Positions 58,623-64,000 of a DNA stretch of 64,000 nt are shown here, in pieces. Position 1 is the stretch's first letter. Each line of letters starts with the position of its first letter. Origin of the DNA: Aquilutibacter rugosus. GTDB lineage: Bacteria > Pseudomonadota > Gammaproteobacteria > Xanthomonadales > Xanthomonadaceae. The stretch is from assembly GCF_036541335.1 (NCBI RefSeq), contig NZ_JAZHBO010000002.1, positions 434,001-498,000 on the forward strand, read 5' to 3'. The translations under genes and the position numbers were made by a program. The notes beneath the pieces are model-generated. The model made no database searches, was not told the origin of the DNA, and saw only the letters and a program-made list of their open reading frames with translations.

Positions 58623-60269
58623 TCACCGCGTGGGGAGCGCCTGGGCATAGGCATTGGTGATCGGGTAGCGCCGTTCGCGTCCGAACGCCCGGCGCGAGAT
58701 CTTCGGTCCCGGCGCCGCCTGCTGCCGCTTCCATTCGTGGCGGCGTACCAGGTCCAGCACCGGGTCGACCACGGAGGCGGCGAACCCGGCCGCCAGGATC
58801 TCCTCGCGTGATTGCTCCTGGTCGATGTGACGGAACAGGATCGCGTCGAGCACATCGTACGGCGGCAACGTGTCCTGGTCGATCTGGTGCTCGCGCAACT
58901 CCGCCGTCGGCGGCCGTGCGATCACCTCGGGCGGGATCACCGGCGTGCCGCCCACGGTGTTGCGCCAGCGTGCCAACGCGATCACCTCGGTTTTGTATGC
59001 ATCCTTGAGTGGGGCGTAGCCGCCGCACATGTCGCCGTAGATCGTGGTGTAGCCGACCGCGTACTCGCTCTTGTTGCCGGTGGTCAGGAGCAAGCCGCCA
59101 AGCTTATTGCTCAGCGCCATAAGCACCGCGCCGCGCGTGCGCGACTGCAGGTTTTCCTCGGTCGCATCGACCGTCCTGCCGGCGAACAGATCGCTCAGCG
59201 TGTCGAGATAGCCTTGGAACGGGGCGTCGATCGGCACGGTCCGCAGCGCCACACCTAAGGTCGCGCACTGCGCCGCAGCCAGGTCGTCGCTCAACGCGCT
59301 GGTGAACCGCGACGGTAGACGCACCGCGGTGACGCGGCCGGCGCCCAACGCATCCACGGCCATGGCCAGCACCACCGCCGAGTCCAGCCCACCCGACAAG
59401 CCGACCCAGACCCGATCGAAGCCGTTCTTGCGGCAATAGTCGTGCAGCCCGCGCACAATCGCGCGCCAGGCGACGGCGTCACGGCCGACGTCGGTATCGA
59501 TCGGCCAGGCTACCGGCGTGAAGGAGCGCGCAACAGGATCGAAGTCGGCAGCCAGCACATGTTCCTCGAAGGCGATGGCGGCCGGGTGCACCTGCCCATC
59601 GGCATCGGCCAGCAAGGAGGCGCCGTCGAACACGATCGCATCCTGACCGCCGACGAGGTTGACGTAGGCGAGCGCAACCTGATTGTCGCGGGCACGCTCA
59701 GATAGCAGCGCGTCGCGCTCGGCATGCTTGTCGCGCTCGAATGGCGAGGCGTTGGGGACTAGGATCAGCTGCGCGCCAGTGGCGGCGGTTTCAACCGTGG
59801 GCTCCAGCCCCCACAGGTCCTGGCAGATCAGCAATCCCACGGTGACGCCGTGAACCTCGAACACGCACGCACCACCGTCCGGATCGACCGTGAAATAGCG
59901 GCGCTCGTCGAATACCGCATAGTTGGGCAGGTCGCGTTTGCGGTAGGTCGCTGCGACGGCTCCGTCGCGCAGCACGCTCACAGCGTTGTAGACCACCGCC
60001 CCGACGGCTTCCGGCCAACCCACCACGGCCACGACGCCGGTGACCTCTTGTGCGATGCGGTGCAACGTGGCGGCGCAATCGGCCAGGAACTGCGGCCGCA
60101 GCAGCAGGTCCTCGGGCGGATAGCCGCTGAGTGTGAGTTCCGGAAACAGCACCAGATCGGCGCGGTAACGATCGCGCGCCTCGGCGATCCGTGCGGCAAT
60201 GCGCTGGGCATTGCCGGAGATGTCCCCGACGGGAAAATCCGCCTGGACCAAGGCGATGCGTAGACTCAT
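58623..60269 (-). CDS. nadE: Glutamine-dependent NAD+ synthetase
   Basis: 548 residues. The N-terminal nitrilase-type glutaminase domain has the Glu-Lys-Cys triad in FPELTLSGYPPEDLL, YRKRDLPNYAVFDERRYF and LLICQDLWG. The C-terminal synthetase domain has the ATP PP-loop GLSGGLDSAVVLAMAVDALG and TGNKSEYAVGYTTIYGDMCGGYAPLKD. The start at 60269 overlaps the merR stop (ATGA); a far longer open frame upstream is spurious. The base composition is G+C-richer than the chromosomal genes. It is unusual to find nadE coupled to a metal-responsive regulator and followed by an integrase; it may be a second, mobile copy. Confidence 0.93.
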   Translation of the reverse strand: MSLRIALVQADFPVGDISGNAQRIAARIAEARDRYRADLVLFPELTLSGYPPEDLLLRPQFLADCAATLHRIAQEVTGVVAVVGWPEAVGAVVYNAVSVLRDGAVAATYRKRDLPNYAVFDERRYFTVDPDGGACVFEVHGVTVGLLICQDLWGLEPTVETAATGAQLILVPNASPFERDKHAERDALLSERARDNQVALAYVNLVGGQDAIVFDGASLLADADGQVHPAAIAFEEHVLAADFDPVARSFTPVAWPIDTDVGRDAVAWRAIVRGLHDYCRKNGFDRVWVGLSGGLDSAVVLAMAVDALGAGRVTAVRLPSRFTSALSDDLAAAQCATLGVALRTVPIDAPFQGYLDTLSDLFAGRTVDATEENLQSRTRGAVLMALSNKLGGLLLTTGNKSEYAVGYTTIYGDMCGGYAPLKDAYKTEVIALARWRNTVGGTPVIPPEVIARPPTAELREHQIDQDTLPPYDVLDAILFRHIDQEQSREEILAAGFAASVVDPVLDLVRRHEWKRQQAAPGPKISRRAFGRERRYPITNAYAQALPTR

Positions 60270-60709
60270 GCGGGCCGCCGTGTCCGCGACGCGCCCGGCG
60301 ATTTGGTGCGGCTCGCCGGCGGCGGTTCGCGCAAGGTGGCCAGGATCGAACATTGGCCGCGGGCGCCGCCCGAACACGCGTTGATCGTGCGGTCCAATTC
60401 GCGGGCGATGCGGTTGAGTTCGCGGACCTTGCTGCGGACATCGGCCAGGTGCTCGCGTGCGATGGCATCGATCTCGGCGCAGGACAACGTGCGGTTGTGC
60501 TCCAGCCGCAACAGGCTGCGGATCTCGTCCAAGCTGAAGCCCAGGTTGCGGCTGCGGATGATGAAGCGCAGCCGATCCACCTCCTCGTCGCGGTACTCGC
60601 GGTAACCGCTGGCGGTCCGGTGCGGTTTGGGCATGAGTCCCACGCGCTCGTAGTAGCGGATGGTTTCCAGATGGCAGCCGCTGGATTCGGCCGCTTCGCT
60701 GATCTTCAT
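60266..60709 (-). CDS. MerR-family metal-responsive regulator (PbrR/CadR/ZntR-like)
   Basis: 147 residues. The winged helix is MKISEAAESSGCHLETIRYYERVGLMPKPHRTASGYREYRDEEVDRLRFI, followed by the dimer helix. Metal-site cysteines are seen in LSCAEIDAIA (at the position that marks divalent-metal sensors such as MerR, ZntR, CadR and PbrR; CueR has serine) and in the loop NACSGGARGQCSIL. A Pb/Cd/Zn/Hg sensor is therefore more likely than Cu/Ag. It is divergent from the PbrT-like permease, with two MerR-type promoters between. Its stop overlaps the nadE start. Confidence 0.88.
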   Translation of the reverse strand: MKISEAAESSGCHLETIRYYERVGLMPKPHRTASGYREYRDEEVDRLRFIIRSRNLGFSLDEIRSLLRLEHNRTLSCAEIDAIAREHLADVRSKVRELNRIARELDRTINACSGGARGQCSILATLREPPPASRTKSPGASRTRRPA

Positions 60710-60718
60710 CGTCGCCTC

Positions 60719-60749
60719 TTGACTCTATAGCAGCTACGGAGTTTACCCT
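60719..60749 (+). promoter_or_regulatory. MerR-type promoter/operator, distal copy
   Basis: TTGACT (60719-60724), a 19-base spacer and TACCCT (60744-60749). The long 19-base spacer holds an interrupted dyad (ACTCTATAG-CAG-CTACGGAGT), typical of MerR-family operators such as those of pbr and cad. It reads toward the permease gene but lies only ten bases from the regulator's own start codon. Confidence 0.75.
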
Positions 60750-60791
60750 GTGGTGCCTACGGGCGCTATACCCTGCAAAAGGGAGGCCGCC

Positions 60792-60815
60792 ATGCCAGGA
60801 AATGCAGCCACTTGA
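60792..60815 (+). other. Seven-codon open frame with a strong ribosome-binding site between the two MerR promoters
   Basis: GGGAGG, five bases, then ATG and codons for MPGNAAT followed by TGA. The stop codon lies within the -35 box of the second MerR-type promoter. It could be a leader peptide or, more likely, the remnant of a gene start that followed the first promoter before a duplication or deletion. Confidence 0.4.
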
Positions 60816-60842
60816 CCCTGTAGGTGGTACGAGGTTTACCCT
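60812..60842 (+). promoter_or_regulatory. MerR-type promoter/operator, proximal copy
   Basis: TTGACC (60812-60817), again a 19-base spacer, and TACCCT (60837-60842). It resembles the copy 93 bases upstream, sharing the TTGAC start, the GTTTACCCTGTG end and the same spacing. It lies 59 bases before the start of the PbrT-like gene, so it is probably the functional promoter. Confidence 0.75.
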
Positions 60843-60901
60843 GTGCAGCTGCAACTGGTTCCCATTCCCGTTTTCGACCCTCTCCCCCTTAGGCACTCTC
60901 C

Positions 60902-62845
60902 GTGACGAACTCCTTCTGCCGTGGCTTGCTGATCGCTCTGTTGGCCTCGCTATGCCTGCCGGTCTTTGCGGCCCCGGCGACGCCGGTGAATCCACGCCAG
61001 ACCTGGCAATTGCTGGACTATGTGGCCGTCGACTACAGCGCGGCCGTGCAAGCCGGCCGCGTCGTGTCCGAGGCCGAGTACGCGGAGATGCGCGAGTTTG
61101 CAGGCGCCGTGCAGAGCCAATTGGCCGTGCTGCCGACCACGCCGGGCCAAGCTGCGCTGATTGGCCAGGCGGATCAACTGGTCGCAGCCGTCGAGGGCAA
61201 GGCCGACGCCGGGCACGTCGCTGCGTTGGCGCACCAGTTGGCCGACGGCCTGCTGGCCAGCTATCCGGTGGGCGCCGTGCCGGCGACGCCGCCTGATCCG
61301 GCCCGCGGAGCACACCTGTACGCCGCGCAGTGTGCCGCCTGCCACGGCCCGTCGGGCGCCGGCGACGGCCCGGCCGCCGCGAGCCTAGACCCGCCGCCGA
61401 TCGCCTTCACCGATGGCACCCGCGCCGCCCGGCGCACGCCCTTCGCGTTGTACGAGGCGATCTCGCAAGGCATCCAGGGCACGGCCATGACGAGCTTCGC
61501 GTCGCTGCCCGACGCGGATCGCTGGGCGTTGGCGTTCCATGTCGGCAGCTTGTCGCATTCGCCGGAGATGCGGACCGAGGGTGAAACCCTGTGGCGCGAG
61601 GATTCCGCCTGGCGCCAGCGCATTCCCACGCTGGAAGCGCTGACCCGTACCAGCGAGGCGGACCTGGTGGCCGCCGGCAGCCAGGCCGCCCAAGCGCGGG
61701 CCATCGTTGCCTATCTGCGTGCGCACCCGCAGGCGATGCAGAGCCCAGCGTCGGATGCGACGGTCGGGCCATTCGCGCTGGCCCGGCAACGCATGGCCGA
61801 GAGTCTCAGTGCCTACGAGGCCGGCGACGCCTTGCAGGCGAAGACCGCCGCCTTGTCGGCGTATCTGGACGGCGTGGAGCCGGTCGAACCCACGCTCGCC
61901 GCCCGCGACAACGCCCTGATGCGGGAGCTCGAAACGACGATGGCGCGCTATCGCGACATGATCGGCCGGCGCGTGCCGGTGGCCGACGCGACCGCGCAGG
62001 CCGCGCAGGTCACCAAACTCTTCGACCGCGCCGAGGGCGTGCTGCAGGACGCGCATACCGATCGCACCACGGCGTTCCTCGGCAGCTTCACCATCCTGCT
62101 CCGCGAAGGCATCGAGGCGCTGTTGATCGTGATCGGCATGATCGCCTTCCTGCGCAAGGCCGAGCGCCGCGAGGCCCTGCCGGCGGTGCACGCGGGCTGG
62201 ATCGGCGCGTTGCTGGCCGGCGTGGCGACCTGGGCGATCGCGACCCACCTGGTCGATGTGAGCGGCGCCAATCGTGAGGTGACCGAGGGCGTCTCTGCAT
62301 TGTTTGCCGCCGCGGTGCTGCTGAGCGTGGGCATCTGGATGCACCAGAAGAGCCTGGCCGGCCGCTGGCAGCAGTACCTGCACGCCAAGGTCTCGGCGGC
62401 ATTGACGCGACGCTCGGCGGTGTTCCTGTTCCTGCTGGCCTTCGTCGCCGTCTATCGCGAAGTGTTCGAAACCATCCTGTTCTTCATCGCGATGTGGAGC
62501 CAGGAAAACAGCACCGCGATCCTGGGCGGACTGGTCGCCGGCAGCGTCGTGCTCGCCGCGGTCGCCTACTGGATGCTGCGCATGAGCAAGCGTTTGCCCA
62601 TCGGCCAGTTCTTCTCGATCAGCTCGATCCTGATTGCGGTGCTCGCGGTCGTGCTGGTTGGCAAGGGCGTGGCGGCATTGCAGGAAGCCGGCTGGGTCGG
62701 CCAAGCCCTCGTTGCCGCGCCGCGGATCGACTGGCTGGGCGTGTATCCGTCCTGGCAGTCGCTGCTGGCCCAGTTGACTGTCGCGGTCATCGCCATGGGC
62801 GGTTTCTATTTCAATGCCCGCACCTCACGCGTGGCGGCCCAATGA
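60902..62845 (+). CDS. pbrT: Cytochrome c/FTR1-family metal permease, PbrT-like
   Basis: 647 residues with a GTG start and a signal peptide ending LCLPVFAAPA. The periplasmic half contains a class I cytochrome c haem site (CAACHG, Cys144-Cys147-His148). The C-terminal half (about 390-645) is a seven-helix FTR1 domain with both REXXE metal motifs, REGIEA (Arg401) and REVFET (Arg519). This cytochrome-FTR1 arrangement is that of PbrT, the Pb(II) uptake protein of the pbr operon, and of related iron permeases. The divergent PbrR-like regulator and MerR-type promoters support a metal-induced transporter. Which metal it carries is not provable here. Confidence 0.85.
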   Translation: MTNSFCRGLLIALLASLCLPVFAAPATPVNPRQTWQLLDYVAVDYSAAVQAGRVVSEAEYAEMREFAGAVQSQLAVLPTTPGQAALIGQADQLVAAVEGKADAGHVAALAHQLADGLLASYPVGAVPATPPDPARGAHLYAAQCAACHGPSGAGDGPAAASLDPPPIAFTDGTRAARRTPFALYEAISQGIQGTAMTSFASLPDADRWALAFHVGSLSHSPEMRTEGETLWREDSAWRQRIPTLEALTRTSEADLVAAGSQAAQARAIVAYLRAHPQAMQSPASDATVGPFALARQRMAESLSAYEAGDALQAKTAALSAYLDGVEPVEPTLAARDNALMRELETTMARYRDMIGRRVPVADATAQAAQVTKLFDRAEGVLQDAHTDRTTAFLGSFTILLREGIEALLIVIGMIAFLRKAERREALPAVHAGWIGALLAGVATWAIATHLVDVSGANREVTEGVSALFAAAVLLSVGIWMHQKSLAGRWQQYLHAKVSAALTRRSAVFLFLLAFVAVYREVFETILFFIAMWSQENSTAILGGLVAGSVVLAAVAYWMLRMSKRLPIGQFFSISSILIAVLAVVLVGKGVAALQEAGWVGQALVAAPRIDWLGVYPSWQSLLAQLTVAVIAMGGFYFNARTSRVAAQ

Positions 62846-62872
62846 GGCAGGGCCTCTGCCCAAGGATCTGAC

Positions 62873-62946
62873 ATGCACATACAAGGACTGATTCGTTACG
62901 GCAGTTACCCGGCGGTGATGGTGCCGGCGGCGTTGATGGTGCTGGC
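62873..62946 (+). pseudogene. Orphan N-terminus of a small membrane protein gene, cut off by fusion
   Basis: An ATG preceded by AAGGA opens a frame with one hydrophobic stretch (MHIQGLIRYGSYPAVMVPAALMVLAV). Near 62945 the frame becomes the out-of-phase reading of a CzcA gene, so the rest of the original protein is missing. The open frame runs on to 63469 only because CzcA DNA happens to be open in that phase. The parent gene is not recognised. Confidence 0.5.
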
Positions 62947-64000
62947 CGTCGCTGGTGGCGAGCCTCGCGCTATTCCCGTTCCTCGGCAAGGAGTTCATGC
63001 CGCAACTGCAGGAAGGCTCGATCATGTGGCGGATTACCGGCATCCCGTCGACCTCGCTCAACGAATCGATCCGCACCAGCAACACCATCGCTGCGGCGTT
63101 CAAGCAGTTCCCCGAGGTCGAGACTACGCTGGCGATGATCGGCCGCGCCGAGAAGGGCGAGACCGCCGACGTCAACTACATGGAGATCTACACCGCGCTC
63201 AAACCCGAGGACGAGTGGAAGTCGGGCCGCGACATCAAGCAGCTCGAAGCGGCCATGCAGGAGGCGCTGGAAAAGGTCGTGCCGAACGTGGTGCCCGGTT
63301 ACACCCAGCCGATCCAGATGCGCGTGGAGGAATTGATTTCCGGCGTGCGCGCCACGCTGGCGCTCAAGCTTTACGGCGAAGACCTGGGCGAGCTCGACAA
63401 ACTCAGCGGCCACATCAAGCGCGTGCTGGACAAGGTGCCTGGCGTGGCCGATCTCGCCTTGGAAGCTAACATCGGCAAGCCGCAGATCCGCATCGCGGTC
63501 AAACGTGACGAACTGGCCCGCCACGGCATGAACGCCGAGGAGGTGCTGACCATCGTCCGCAACGGACTGGGTGGCGAACCGGTGAGCGTATTACTCGATG
63601 GGGTCAAGCGCTTCGATATCGCGGTACGGCTGGATGACGCGACACGCGATTCGGTCGAGTCGTTGCGTCGCATCCCGCTACGCACAGCCACCGGTGCTTT
63701 GGTGCCGCTGTCGGAAGTCGCCGACATCAATGTGGCCGAAGGTTACTCGTTCGTCCGTCGTGAGCAACTGCAACGCTATGCGGTGATCCAGATGGACGTG
63801 CGAGGTCGCGATGTCGACGGTTTCGTCCAGGATGCTGAGGCGGCGATCAAGCAGCAGGTGAAGCTGCCGCCGGGGTACTGGATCGAGTGGGGCGGGGCGT
63901 TCGAGAACCAGCAGCGAGCCCTGGCGAAGCTGGCGCTGATCGTGCCGATCACGATCTTCTTCATCTTCGTGCTGCTCTATACCGCCTTCAACTCGGTCAA
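62937..64000 (+). pseudogene. czcA: CzcA/CusA-type heavy-metal RND efflux pump, N-terminally truncated and running off the window
   Basis: The frame after TGA at 62934-62936 reads without stops to the window end. From about 62955 it matches the second half of HME-RND pumps: LALFPFLGKEFMPQLQEGS, WRITGIPSTSLNESIRTS, MIGRAEKGETADVNYMEIY, KLYGEDLGELDKLSGHIK and ending in a membrane helix (LIVPITIFFIFVLLYTAF). These normally lie after about residue 550 of a roughly 1040-residue protein, so the first half is missing. A GTG at 62955 could start a fragment. No RBS is evident. czcB/czcC are not present in the window. It is a remnant of a metal-efflux operon joined to another gene's start. Confidence 0.82.

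Noticed and set aside
60270..61313. A 348-residue N-terminal extension of NadE
   Set aside because: It crosses merR and the divergent permease promoter in another frame; NadE begins at 60269 with MSLRIALVQADFPVGD.

Overview
The window comes from the chromosome of a gammaproteobacterium, most likely of the order Xanthomonadales (Lysobacterales). The evidence is gene order: smpB-ratA-rnfH-bamE-fur-recN-hrcA-grpE-dnaK-dnaJ-dapB-carA-carB-greA, followed by a greA/rpfE/prfB/lysS ... rpfB/acnA/acnB block that matches the frame of the Xanthomonas rpf locus. A Fur without the second CxxC pair and a tmRNA tag ending ANDDNYALAA fit this. No database search was possible, so genus is not assigned.

Layout. 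1-8.8 kb: 5' end of asnS; an A-type Fe-S carrier; the rpsF-rpsR-rplI operon; dnaB and alr; an OmpA-like lipoprotein; a RhtA-type exporter; a catalase with an OxyR-like site; and the manganese exporter mntP. 8.8-9.3 kb has no gene I can defend. 9.3-13.5 kb: tmRNA (ssrA), an orphan sensor kinase, smpB, ratA, rnfH, bamE and fur. 13.5-20.9 kb: recN and the hrcA-grpE-dnaK-dnaJ heat-shock cluster, with three sigma-32-like promoters, then dapB. 21-27.9 kb: carA, a secreted S9 peptidase, carB and greA. 27.9-39 kb: the rpf-like block (rpfE-like gene, prfB with its programmed frameshift, lysS, rpfB/fadD, acnA, acnB). The DSF signalling core rpfF-rpfC-rpfG and recJ are absent from where they lie in Xanthomonas. 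39-52 kb: aldo/keto reductase, AcuI-type reductase, LOG protein, the 2-oxoglutarate dehydrogenase operon sucA-sucB-lpdA, roxA, purB, fumC. 51.4-54.8 kb: an overlapping operon of a small exported protein, a YtrA-type GntR regulator, an ABC ATPase, an ABC permease and a DUF2884 lipoprotein, with a GGTG-N16-CACC operator over its promoter. 54.9-58.3 kb: two FKBP isomerases, ugd, slyX.

At 58.4 kb there is tRNA-Pro(CGG) with its terminator, then an abrupt change. A truncated tyrosine-integrase fragment is followed by visibly G+C-richer DNA: nadE overlapping a MerR-family metal sensor, a divergent PbrT-like cytochrome c/FTR1 metal permease behind two near-duplicate MerR-type promoters, and the C-terminal half of a CzcA-type RND efflux pump that has lost its N-terminus and runs off the window. 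I read this as the edge of a rearranged heavy-metal island inserted at the tRNA gene.

Functionally the window joins translation and ribosome rescue (S6, S18, L9, tmRNA, SmpB, RF2, LysRS, RoxA), protein folding, central carbon metabolism (both aconitases, OGDH complex, fumarase) and pyrimidine/purine/lysine biosynthesis, plus one acquired metal-response region.
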